7,232 nt of DNA from Myxococcota bacterium (GCA_025453505.1 JALOQG010000135.1:1-7232); one strand, 5' to 3'; shown: positions 1-7,231, counted from the stretch's first letter. The notes: generated by a model not told the origin, from the sequence alone. Translations and numbers: made by a program.

Positions 1-540
1 GGCGGCGCGTCCGTCGCCGTCCGCGTCGATCTCGTCGTCGCAGACGAGGAGCCCGCGTTCGCTCGCGTCGTTCGGCTCGTCGCAGCCGGGATCGTCCGGG
101 AAGTCCGTGAATCCATCGCCGTCGTCGTCGAGCCCGTTCTGGCAGGCGGCCACCTCCGTCCGGCCGTTCGGATCGCCGCCGCAGGTCGGATCGCTGGTGT
201 CCACGAGTCCGTCGCCTTCGTTGTCGAAGCCGTCCTGGCACTCCGCGAGCTCGTCCGGCGCGAGCGGATTCGCGCAGCCCCCGTCGCTCGGGAAGTCGGT
301 GAGTCCGTCGCCGTCGTCGTCGAAGCCGTTGTCGCAGACGAGTGTCTCACTCCGCTCATCGAAGTCGTAGATGTCCGTGCAGCCGGGATCCTGCGGGAAC
401 GCGGCGAAGCCGTCGCCGTCGGCATCGATCGCGTCGTCGCAGATCTCGAGGCCGCGTTCGCTGCGATCGCTCGCGTCGACGCAGCCCGGGTCGTCGAGGT
501 CGGCGAGACCATCGCCGTCGTCGTCGGCGCCGTTGCCGCA
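1..540 (-). repeat. Six Cys-anchored Asp/Gly repeats at the C-terminal part of the exported protein
   Basis: Six tandem units begin at Cys1275, 1308, 1343, 1375, 1407 and 1441, with a period of 32-35 residues; the sixth is cut by the window edge. Each starts with Cys, two or three variable residues and an Asp-rich loop such as DDDGDG, DADGDG or DNEGDG. The five complete units have a second Cys about 20 residues after the first, mostly as DPGC or DPTC. The loops resemble the calcium-binding DxDxDG ligands of EF-hand-like and thrombospondin type 3 repeats, and the paired cysteines suggest a disulfide in each unit outside the cytoplasm. Such arrays usually form rigid, calcium-stabilised stalks. 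On the DNA, the units show as GTC/GAC-rich runs with conserved protein and diverged codons. Confidence 0.88.
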
Positions 541-3500
541 GTGCGGCTCGAGCGATCCCGGACCCCAGCTCGGCTCTCGGTCTGCGCCGCTGGTCGTGAA
601 GATGCGCGGTGTGAGGCCGTCCGGCTCGCTCCAGAACAAGAAGTTCTCGGAGCCCGAGAACACGCCGACGATGCGCTGGCCGTCGGGCGACCATGCCGGA
701 TCGCGACCGCCGAACTCATTCGTCGTGGAGGTCGCATCGTCGCGCGCGACGATGCTGCCACCGCTCGGGTCGAGGTCGTCGTAGGTGTAGGCGAGCCCGG
801 GGCCGTCCGGCTTCGCGGCGGGGTCGCCGTAGAAGACGTCGGATCCGCCGGACTGGAGGAGCGTCTCGACGGACGGTTCTACCGAGAGATCGACCTCGAA
901 GATCACGACCTGCACCAACGAGGCGTTCCCGTCGAGCAGCGGCCGCTCGAAGTAGAGGCGCGTGCCGTTCCGATCCCACGATGGGCTCGTGTCGCCCGGA
1001 TCGCTCGTCGCGACGGTGGGAGCGTTGCCGTCGAAGGTGACGACGCGCAGACCCGCACTGGTCGCGATCGCGAGCCGTGCGCCGTCGGGCGACCACGCGG
1101 GCTCGCGGCCTTCCAGCGGAACGCCGCTGCCGGCGAAGGTCTCGAGCTCCGTCACGTCGCTGCCGTCCGGGTTCATCGTGTAGATCCGGAACGATCCGCT
1201 GCGATCGCTCGCGAACGCGATGCGCGTGCCGTCGGGCGACACCGCCGGCTCGACGTCGCTCGCCGGGTCGTTCGTGAGATTCGTCTCGAACGAGCCGTCC
1301 AGCTCCGAGACGTAGATCTCGTCGTTGCCGTCGCGGCTGCTGGTGAAGGCGACGACGCCCGGCGGCGTCGGCACGGAGGCTCTGAAGTCGTAGGGAGGGT
1401 TCGTCGACCCGAAGGTGAAGACGTCGAGCGCGGGGGGATCGAAGCGATAGCCCGCGAGCGACGGTGTCACCGTGTAGCTCTGCTGCAGCCGCGTCGTGAC
1501 GCTGTAGTTGCCTGCGGCGTCCGTCGTCGCCTGGTAGGGACCGCCCGGACCTTCGACGCGAACCGTGACGCCCGCGAGCGCCCGGAAGCCGCCGCCGCCG
1601 AGCGTCTCGGTGATCCGACCCGATAGCGTTGCGGTGTCGGGCAGCGCGAAGAAGTAGTTGCTGGGCGCGGCGCCGACGAGTCCCGTGAACACGTAGGGCG
1701 GCGTCTGTACCACCCAGTTCGGGAACGAGACGATTTGAACGGTGACGTCCGCGCCGATCGGAAGGTTCTCGAACGAATAGCGGCCGTTCGCATCGGTCGT
1801 GGTGGTGGGGCTCGCGTCGCCGCTGATCTGCACGACGGCGCCGGCGAGGGGCACGAGGGGATCCTGCACCGTGCGTTGAGCGCGGTAGAGCGTGCCGGAC
1901 ACGCTGCCGCCGCCTTGCACGACGCTGCCGGGTTTCCAATCGAGCGCATACTCCACGGCGTCGGCCCGCGCACTGAGTGCCTCCGCCTGGCAGCCCCCTG
2001 AATCCGTCACCCAGATCTCGCGATCCGCGATGCCACCGCCAAAGTTCGGGATCACGTCGTTCACATACGCAATCTGCGAGCCGTCGGGCGACCACACCGG
2101 GTACTCGTGGTACTCGTCGCCGCCGCTGCTGATCGGAGCGCTGGGCTCGCGGACGGGATTGCTCGTGATGTTCGCGACGAAGATGCGCGTCGACGGCCCC
2201 TTGGGCCCCGCATTCGATCCCAGGAACTTCGCGTAGGCGATCTTTCTCCCATCTGGGGAGACACGAACATGGGTATAGTACGCCGGGGTCGCGATCAGAA
2301 CGCGCTGGCCCGTACCGTCGCCCCGGATGCTGCGAATCGTGATCTGCCCGGACGCGTCGCCGTGCAGATAGAAGAGCGTGTAGCAGTCGATGCCCCGCTG
2401 TGTGGGCGCGAGCGATGCGCAGCCCGCCGACAGCGTCGGGCCGATGTCGTCGATGAAGCGGCCGTCGAGGGCCGGCAGACGTACGAGCCCGGTGCCGTCG
2501 CGGCGCACCATGTAGGTTGCACTGCCCGGGCCGGGGTCGTTGTAGAAGGCGATCCACTGCCCGTCGGGCGTCCACACCGGGAAGACGTGGAAGTCACGCG
2601 GGACGCCCCCCGTGGATGTGATGGGCCTCCGGTTGCTGCCGTCGGCGTTCATCAGGTAGATGCCACCTTCGATCGAGTCCGACGCGGCGACGGCGATCTC
2701 GGTGCCATCGGGCGACCAGCGCGCGACGCCGTTGAAGCCGTTGGAGAGCCCCGCACCGCTCGTGATGCGCGCCGACGCGAGAGACAGCGTGTCGAACGCG
2801 AAGAGGTCACCCGTATTCAGGCCCCCGCCGACGCCGGAGAGCAGCTTTCCTGCGATCGGGCCGAGCGAGCCGCACACGGTGATGTCTTGCGTCACCGTGG
2901 CCGTCGCGCCGTCGTCGTCGGTGACGATGAGCGTCACCGTGTACTGGCCGGGTTCGGCGTAGGTGTACGACGGATTGCGCGCGCTCGAAGTGCCGCCGTC
3001 GCCGAAGTCCCAGTCGTACGACACGATGAGACCGTCCGAGTCGGTGCTGGCGTCGCTGAAGACCGCCGGCTGCCCGGCGATCGGATCCACGGGCGGCGTG
3101 AACGCGGCGACGGGATCCTGGTTCACCGGGCACGCGTCGTCCGCGTCGTTCGGCGTGATCGGCGTCTCCGCGCCGCCGAGTAGCCCGAAGTGGCTGGTTG
3201 CGTTCGTGTCGAGCTCGACGGTGTCGAACGGGAAGGCGACCTCCCCCGCAATCGCGTTCGGGGGGCTCGGGGCGAAGGTGTCGTAGAGCAGCGCCGACGC
3301 GCCCGGATCCGTGAAGAGCCGCTTGAAGACGATGCCGAAGACGTCGCCGCACGGGCTGAAGCCCCACTTGGCGCTCGGGTAGTTCTGGTAGCGGTTCGCC
3401 GACGCGCCGGTGCGCACGTTCACGAGCGTCTGCGCGAACTCGTCGGGGCTGGTGCCGGTGCGCCACGAGTAGACGAAGCGCGTCGCGTCGGGGCCCCAGC

Positions 3501-4362
3501 CCCAGCCGGCGATGCTCGGGTTCGACGGCGCGTCGAAGTTCTCGGGCAGGTCGGTGTCGATGTCGGCCGGCAGGGTCGCGGCCACGAGCGGGCCGACGGC
3601 GTGCGTGGCCCGCGTCGGCACGTCCACCACGTGGATCGTGATCTGATTGACGTTGCGCGCGCCGGCAAAGAGATACGAGCTGCCGTCGTCGCTGAAGCGG
3701 TGTCGCGCGCTCGCCCAGACCGTGCCACCGAGCGTCCAGATCTGTGTCGCGCGGCCGTTACCGTCGAGGTCGGTGAGATCGAAGAGCGAGAAGTACTGGA
3801 GCGCGCTCGCGTCCTGATAGTTGGTGGCGAGGCGGTCGTCGTCGGGGCTCCATGTGAAGTTGTTCGCCACGATGCCCGGGTGCAGCACGGCGCCGCTCGA
3901 CACGCGCTCGACGCGCCACGGATCCTGGGGGTTGCTGCCTTGCCGAACGAGCCGGTACTTGCCGCCGGGCGACGTGATCACCGAGAAGGTTGCGTCGATC
4001 GTGCCGACGGCAGGTCGCACGCCCGGGTCCGGCAGCAGATACGCGCCGGTCTCGGTGCAGCCGCAGTCGGTGCCGTCGACGGCGGCCTGGACGGTCGGTG
4101 CGAGCGCGAACACGAGAAGAGCGGCGAGGATCGCGCCGAGCTTGCCGCGCTCTTTCGCGAGCCGGGCGAGCTTTGCAGCGGCCATCTCGAGCAGGCCCGG
4201 CACCGACTCGACCGGGATGCCGAGCTGCGCGGAGATCGCGGTCGCATCTCCGCCCTGATCGGCGATGTGCAACGCGGACGCATGGAGCGGCGCGAGCAGA
4301 TCGGCGAGATCCGTGGGATTCATCGGATCGAGGGATACGGCGTCGGTGTCCGGCTTTTTCAT
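1..4362 (-). CDS. Large modular exported protein: three propeller regions, PKD domain, two carboxypeptidase-regulatory-like domains and Asp/Gly repeats (C-terminus beyond window)
   Basis: The minus-strand frame is open from the ATG at 4362 to the window edge (1454 codons, no stop), so the gene is 3'-partial. Residues 1-74 are a hydrophilic, helix-turn-helix-like extension. Residues 75-93 are hydrophobic and end in a signal-peptidase-like VQA/AV site. Residues about 120-400 hold diverged propeller-like strands (FTWSPDDDRLA near 169). A PKD domain spans about 416-496, with WDFGDG at 451-456. TolB/PD40 blades follow with SPDG/TPDG turns near 549, 597, 702 and 757. Two carboxypeptidase-regulatory-like sandwiches lie at about 820-908 (TDANGRYSF 856-864) and 911-1000 (TDAAGNYSV). 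A third propeller (about 1003-1270) has turns near 1042, 1090, 1129, 1224 and 1266. Cys-anchored DDDGDG repeats run from 1275 to the edge. These families usually bind protein, glycan or calcium at the surface or in the periplasm. No catalytic motif is visible, so the role is unknown; a sensor, adhesin or scaffold are all possible. The start is chosen for its Shine-Dalgarno sequence; Met60 is the alternative. Confidence 0.93.
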   Translation of the reverse strand, partial: MKKPDTDAVSLDPMNPTDLADLLAPLHASALHIADQGGDATAISAQLGIPVESVPGLLEMAAAKLARLAKERGKLGAILAALLVFALAPTVQAAVDGTDCGCTETGAYLLPDPGVRPAVGTIDATFSVITSPGGKYRLVRQGSNPQDPWRVERVSSGAVLHPGIVANNFTWSPDDDRLATNYQDASALQYFSLFDLTDLDGNGRATQIWTLGGTVWASARHRFSDDGSSYLFAGARNVNQITIHVVDVPTRATHAVGPLVAATLPADIDTDLPENFDAPSNPSIAGWGWGPDATRFVYSWRTGTSPDEFAQTLVNVRTGASANRYQNYPSAKWGFSPCGDVFGIVFKRLFTDPGASALLYDTFAPSPPNAIAGEVAFPFDTVELDTNATSHFGLLGGAETPITPNDADDACPVNQDPVAAFTPPVDPIAGQPAVFSDASTDSDGLIVSYDWDFGDGGTSSARNPSYTYAEPGQYTVTLIVTDDDGATATVTQDITVCGSLGPIAGKLLSGVGGGLNTGDLFAFDTLSLASARITSGAGLSNGFNGVARWSPDGTEIAVAASDSIEGGIYLMNADGSNRRPITSTGGVPRDFHVFPVWTPDGQWIAFYNDPGPGSATYMVRRDGTGLVRLPALDGRFIDDIGPTLSAGCASLAPTQRGIDCYTLFYLHGDASGQITIRSIRGDGTGQRVLIATPAYYTHVRVSPDGRKIAYAKFLGSNAGPKGPSTRIFVANITSNPVREPSAPISSGGDEYHEYPVWSPDGSQIAYVNDVIPNFGGGIADREIWVTDSGGCQAEALSARADAVEYALDWKPGSVVQGGGSVSGTLYRAQRTVQDPLVPLAGAVVQISGDASPTTTTDANGRYSFENLPIGADVTVQIVSFPNWVVQTPPYVFTGLVGAAPSNYFFALPDTATLSGRITETLGGGGFRALAGVTVRVEGPGGPYQATTDAAGNYSVTTRLQQSYTVTPSLAGYRFDPPALDVFTFGSTNPPYDFRASVPTPPGVVAFTSSRDGNDEIYVSELDGSFETNLTNDPASDVEPAVSPDGTRIAFASDRSGSFRIYTMNPDGSDVTELETFAGSGVPLEGREPAWSPDGARLAIATSAGLRVVTFDGNAPTVATSDPGDTSPSWDRNGTRLYFERPLLDGNASLVQVVIFEVDLSVEPSVETLLQSGGSDVFYGDPAAKPDGPGLAYTYDDLDPSGGSIVARDDATSTTNEFGGRDPAWSPDGQRIVGVFSGSENFLFWSEPDGLTPRIFTTSGADREPSWGPGSLEPHCGNGADDDGDGLADLDDPGCVDASDRSERGLEICDDAIDADGDGFAAFPQDPGCTDIYDFDERSETLVCDNGFDDDGDGLTDFPSDGGCANPLAPDELAECQDGFDNEGDGLVDTSDPTCGGDPNGRTEVAACQNGLDDDGDGFTDFPDDPGCDEPNDASERGLLVCDDEIDADGDGRAA
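4084..4140 (-). other. Hydrophobic export segment: signal peptide or signal anchor (residues 75-93)
   Basis: A basic stretch (Lys64, Arg67, Lys70, Arg72, Lys74) precedes an uncharged core, GAILAALLVFALA. The segment closes with PTVQA, followed by AVDG. Small residues at -1 and -3 (Ala93 and Val91) fit signal peptidase I cleavage after Ala93. The core is short for a stable membrane anchor, which favours cleavage. Counted from Met60, this would be a textbook 34-residue signal peptide; counted from Met1, the n-region would be 74 residues. Everything after residue 93 is expected outside the cytoplasm. A Cys-Gly-Cys at 100-102 follows shortly, but it is not placed as a lipobox. Confidence 0.8.
4147..4314 (-). 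other. N-terminal helix-turn-helix-like region of the exported protein (residues 17-72)
   Basis: Ahead of the export segment the protein has about 74 residues, far longer than a normal signal-peptide n-region. Residues 30-68 can be laid by eye on a sigma-region-4/LuxR type helix-turn-helix: a helix around ALHIADQGG, then DATAISAQLGI (39-49) in the place of the usual NKEIAERLGI, then a third helix from about 51 to 68. Against DNA binding, the putative recognition helix carries Pro55-Gly56 and Glu52/Glu59 and has basic residues only at its end (Lys64, Arg67). The region may therefore be a degenerate helix-turn-helix, a protein-interaction domain, or untranslated if Met60 is the true start. This is pattern matching only, with no profile search. 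Confidence 0.4.
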
Positions 4363-4381
4363 GCGCGCATCCTCTGCGCGC
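4363..4381. repeat. Perfect 7-5-7 inverted repeat enclosing the Shine-Dalgarno sequence
   Basis: Plus-strand GCGCGCA (4363-4369) and TGCGCGC (4375-4381) are exact reverse complements separated by TCCTC. In the minus-strand transcript this gives a seven-pair GC-rich stem with GAGGA, the core of the ribosome binding site, as the five-base loop, ending directly at the start codon. It could be an RNA structure that presents or masks the site, or a DNA operator between the two divergent genes. GC alternation is common in such genomes, so chance is a real alternative. Confidence 0.5.
4370..4375 (-). promoter_or_regulatory. Ribosome binding site of the exported-protein gene
   Basis: Read on the minus strand, AGAGGA lies 7 nt before the ATG at 4362, which is close to ideal spacing. 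No comparable site precedes the internal candidates Met14 or Met60. This decides the start in favour of 4362 and so puts the 74-residue extension into the protein. A 3-codon frame (ATG CGC GCA TGA) opens just before and overlaps the start; it is probably chance. Confidence 0.65.
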
Positions 4382-4426
4382 GCACGAATTCCGTCATGAG
4401 TCCCCCCACCTCCATGGCCGACCCAC

Positions 4427-4432
4427 TAGAAT
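4427..4432 (+). promoter_or_regulatory. Possible -10 box for the LuxR-family regulator
   Basis: TAGAAT is the only clearly AT-rich hexamer in the divergent region and differs from TATAAT at one base. It ends 8 nt before the ATG at 4441, which would place transcription initiation at or next to the start codon and give a leaderless or nearly leaderless message. That agrees with the lack of a convincing Shine-Dalgarno sequence before 4441. I see no recognisable -35 box. If translation instead began at 4396 or 4414, this hexamer would be inside the coding region. Confidence 0.3.
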
Positions 4433-4440
4433 CCCGCGCG

Positions 4441-7104
4441 ATGCGGACGGACGAGAGCGCGGCTCGCTGGCCGCTGGTGGGGCGGAGCGAGGAGCTCGCG
4501 TTCCTCGCGCGCGCGCTCGGCGAAGGCGCGAACGGCGTCGTGATCGCGGGCGAGCCGGGCGTGGGCAAGAGCCGTCTGGCAGCCGACTTCGTCGCGAGCG
4601 TCGGCGATCGGCCGGTCGTGCGAGTCGCGGCGTCGGCCAGCTTGCAGGCCGTGCCCCTCGGCGCGTTCGCGCCGGTCCTGCCGCCGGGTCTCTCGCGCAC
4701 GCCGCGCCAGCCGGCCGAAACGCTGCGTCTGGTGGCCGACCATCTGGCCGCGCCCGCCGCCGCGCCGCCACTCGTCTGGATCGACGACGCGCAGCTCCTC
4801 GACGAACTCTCGGCCGGCCTCGTGCTCCAGCTCGCGGTCGGCCGCCGTGCATTCGTCGTCGCGACGCTGCGCAGCGGCGAGGAATCGCCCGACGCCGTAC
4901 GGCGTCTGTGGCGCGACGGTCATGCGCGCCGGCTCGAGATCCAGCCGCTGGGCGTGGCCGACACCGCGGAGCTGCTCGCGCGCGTGCTCGGCGCAGCGGT
5001 GGACGCCGGCACGCGCGAACGCATCTGGAACGCGAGCCGCGGCAACCTGCTCTATCTGCGCGAGCTGGTGCGGATCGGCGTCGAGTCGGGCGCGCTCGCG
5101 CGACGCGGCGAGCTGTGGATCTGGCAGGGGCCGCTGCGCGTCTCGCAGGAACTGCGCGAGCTGATCGCCGAGCGGCTCGCGGCACTCGATCCCGAGTCGT
5201 ACGCCGCGCTCGAGACGATCGCGCTCGCGGAGCCGCTGGCGCCGGCCGTCGCCGAACGGCTCGGGCTCATGCCGCACCTGGTGTCGCTCGATCGCGCGGG
5301 TTTCGTGCGGCTCGACGCGCAGGCGGATCCGCCCGCCGTGCGGCTCGTGCACCCGCTCTTCGGCGAGGTCGTGCGTGCGAGCGTCACGCCGCTGCGCACC
5401 GCCGCGATCGAGCGCGCGCACGCGGTCGCACTCGTCGAGACGGGCGCGGACCTGCTGCGCCTCGCGATCGCGCAGATGCAGGGACACGTCGCCGCGGATC
5501 CCGCTTGCCTGCTGGCCGCGACCACGCGCGCGCGGGCGCTCGCCGATCACGCGCTCGCAACGCGACTCGCGCGCGCGGCCGTCGGCGCAGGCGGCGGCGG
5601 TCGCGCGATGGTGGCGCTCGCCGAGTGCCTGTTCTGGGAGGGGCGACACGAGGAGTTGATCGCGTGGCTCGGCGACGATCCGCTCGCGAGCGCCGCACCC
5701 GCCGATCGCATCGCAGCGGAGATCCACCGCGCGTCGTCTCTCTACTGGGGTTTCGGTCGCGACACGGAGGCGATCGACGTGCTGCGCCGCGCATCCGCGC
5801 TCGCGCCGCACGAACCGGCCGCCGGCGAGGCGGCCGGGCAGTGCGCCTTCGTGCTGACGAATGCCGGGAGGCCGCGCGAGGCGATCGAGGTGGCGCGCGG
5901 AATCCTCGATCGGCCCGATTCGAGCAGTCGCGCGCGCGTGTACTCCTTCTCCGCGATCACGATCGCGCTCGCGATCAGCGGCCGCTACGACGCTGCGCTG
6001 GGCGAAGCGCAGCGCGGCTTTCCGCTCGCGGTGCAGATGCGCGAGGAGATGCCGATCACCGGCGGCGGCATCGTGCTCGGAAGCTGCGTCGCGTGGTTTC
6101 TCGGCGGCTCCTTCGCCGCGCTCGACCAGACCGTCGGCGCGTTGTATCAGCGCAGCGCCGAGATCGGCGATCCCTTCCTCGGTCTGTGGGCGCACATGCT
6201 CGCGCGCAACGCGCTGATGCGCGGGCGGCTCGCCGAGGCCGAACGTTTCGCTGCGGAAGCGGTCGCACTGCTGCGGCTGCACGACCCCGCTCTCGCACTG
6301 CCGTGGGCGCTCGCGGTGCTCGCCCAGGTGGAGGCGCAGCGGGGCGACGCCGAGCGCGCGCGCGAGGTCGTGCGCGAGCTCGATCGGCAGCCGCGCCACA
6401 TGGCGATCTGCGAAGCGGATCTCGAGCTGGCCCGCGCCTGGAGCGAGGCCGCTTCGGGCGACCTCGCCAGCGCGCGCCGACGCATCGCAGCGATCGCGCG
6501 CGCGCAGTGCGAAACGGGCAGCGACGGCCTCGCGTCGTGCGCGATCCACGAGCTCGCGCGACTCGGCGGTGCAGCCGAAGCCGTTCCGCTGATCGAGAAG
6601 CTTGCGGATTGCGTGGATGGACCGCTGGTGCGCGCGTGGTCGCGGCAGATCCAGGCACTTGCCGAGCACGACGCAACGGCGCTCGAGGCGGCGGGCGGCG
6701 CGCTGGAGGCGCTCGACTGTCTGCTCGACGCGGTCGAGTCGTACGCGTCGGCCGCTGCGATCCACGCCGGCGCGGGCCGACGCGATGCGGCGTCACGCGC
6801 CGCTGCGCGAGCGCTCGAACTCGCAGCCGCGTGCGGTGCGCCGCGCACGCCCGCTCTCGCGGCGGTGCAGACCGATCCGGTCGCGTCGCTCACGCCGCGC
6901 GAACGGGAGATCGCGCGGCTGGCTGCGAGCGGCATCACGCGCCGTGCGATCGCCGAAGATCTCGGGCTGTCACTGCGGACGGTGAGCAATCACCTGAATC
7001 ACGTCTACGCGAAGCTCGGCGTGGCGGATCGCGCCTCGCTGGCGGCGCTGCTCGGGGCGACGCCCGCGCCCCACCCGGCGGGTCGCTCGACGGGGACAGG
7101 CTGA
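4441..7104 (+). CDS. LAL-type (MalT-like) ATP-binding LuxR-family transcriptional regulator
   Basis: This is a complete 887-residue protein, a usual length for large ATP-binding LuxR regulators. The N-terminus (WPLVGRSEEL, 10-19) leads into Walker A GEPGVGKS (37-44), Walker B LVWIDDAQ (111-118), a sensor-like ATLR (141-144) and a conserved-looking SRGNLLYLREL (199-209). Together these form an intact STAND/AAA-like NTPase module, followed by a probable winged-helix part to about residue 300. Residues about 330-800 are Ala/Leu-rich helical hairpins resembling degenerate TPR repeats, the usual ligand- or partner-sensing part of this family. The C-terminus is a LuxR helix-turn-helix (about 815-873) with LTPREREIARL and the recognition region LSLRTVSNHLNHVYAKLGV. 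Family members typically use ATP binding and an inducer to control DNA binding; the inducer and target here are unknown. The divergent exported-protein gene is the obvious candidate target. In-frame ATGs at 4396 and 4414 are alternative starts; 4441 is chosen because the family-like sequence starts soon after it and it leaves room for promoters. Confidence 0.93.
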   Translation: MRTDESAARWPLVGRSEELAFLARALGEGANGVVIAGEPGVGKSRLAADFVASVGDRPVVRVAASASLQAVPLGAFAPVLPPGLSRTPRQPAETLRLVADHLAAPAAAPPLVWIDDAQLLDELSAGLVLQLAVGRRAFVVATLRSGEESPDAVRRLWRDGHARRLEIQPLGVADTAELLARVLGAAVDAGTRERIWNASRGNLLYLRELVRIGVESGALARRGELWIWQGPLRVSQELRELIAERLAALDPESYAALETIALAEPLAPAVAERLGLMPHLVSLDRAGFVRLDAQADPPAVRLVHPLFGEVVRASVTPLRTAAIERAHAVALVETGADLLRLAIAQMQGHVAADPACLLAATTRARALADHALATRLARAAVGAGGGGRAMVALAECLFWEGRHEELIAWLGDDPLASAAPADRIAAEIHRASSLYWGFGRDTEAIDVLRRASALAPHEPAAGEAAGQCAFVLTNAGRPREAIEVARGILDRPDSSSRARVYSFSAITIALAISGRYDAALGEAQRGFPLAVQMREEMPITGGGIVLGSCVAWFLGGSFAALDQTVGALYQRSAEIGDPFLGLWAHMLARNALMRGRLAEAERFAAEAVALLRLHDPALALPWALAVLAQVEAQRGDAERAREVVRELDRQPRHMAICEADLELARAWSEAASGDLASARRRIAAIARAQCETGSDGLASCAIHELARLGGAAEAVPLIEKLADCVDGPLVRAWSRQIQALAEHDATALEAAGGALEALDCLLDAVESYASAAAIHAGAGRRDAASRAAARALELAAACGAPRTPALAAVQTDPVASLTPREREIARLAASGITRRAIAEDLGLSLRTVSNHLNHVYAKLGVADRASLAALLGATPAPHPAGRSTGTG

Positions 7105-7231
7105 GCGCCGCGACGCGCCGCCTGCGCCACAGCGTCACGATCTCGCGCCAGCTCGCGACGGACGCCCCGCGCGCGCGATTCTCCGCGCCGATCTGGAATG
7201 CCGTGCGCCACTGCGTCGCGAGCGCCCGCCA
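6935..7231 (-). CDS. Probable 3' part of a convergent gene of unknown function (5' end beyond window)
   Basis: The minus-strand frame entering at 7231 reads WRALATQWRTAFQIGAEN and continues through ASWREIVTLW. By my count, 48 of its first 50 codons end in G or C, matching the two large genes; the other two minus-strand frames there are poorer, and one of them stops. I do not recognise the family. The visible part is rich in Trp and Arg and has no membrane segment. The coding look fades at about 7080, where the frame begins to run antisense to the end of the regulator gene, yet its first stop is at 6935. Either the two genes overlap tail to tail by about 170 bases, or the frame is disrupted near 7080, or the frame is chance. 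The low confidence reflects the short visible length. Confidence 0.4.
   Translation of the reverse strand, partial: WRALATQWRTAFQIGAENRARGASVASWREIVTLWRRRRVAALSLSPSSDPPGGARASPRAAPPARRDPPRRASRRRDSGDCSPSAVTARDLRRSHGA

Noticed and set aside
1..540. GTC-rich runs suggesting a trinucleotide microsatellite, or a short-spaced CRISPR-like array
   Set aside because: The runs encode Asp in protein repeats; unit lengths vary in whole codons, there are no uniform repeats with unique spacers, and codons differ between units.
678..2720. Recurrent DNA string like CCGTCGGGCGACCA (near 679, 1081, 1229, 2081, 2561, 2701) as a possible binding site or uptake-type repeat
   Set aside because: Every copy lies in frame and encodes the SPDG/TPDG turn of a propeller blade with variable third bases, so the protein explains it.
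541..3183. Long plus-strand open frames at 541-1626 and 2107-3183, and a 619-codon minus-strand frame at 716-2575
   Set aside because: They are shadows of the propeller gene: low-complexity Arg/Ala/Val-rich translations without motifs, while the true frame shows continuous recognisable domains. High GC removes chance stops.
3190..4440. In-frame upstream extension of the LuxR-family gene to an ATG at 3190, giving 1304 residues
   Set aside because: The extra 417 codons are antisense to the well-supported propeller gene and give Arg/Val-rich sequence without domains, whereas the minus strand there reads as PKD and propeller sequence. Automated gene callers could over-extend to this start.
4426..6765. 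779-codon minus-strand frame opposite the LuxR-family gene
   Set aside because: Its translation is Arg/Glu/His/Ala-rich with no domain, and the plus-strand frame has intact Walker A, Walker B and helix-turn-helix motifs.
7105..7140. Terminator hairpin after the LuxR-family stop codon
   Set aside because: The segment is GC-rich, but I found no paired arms and no T-run.
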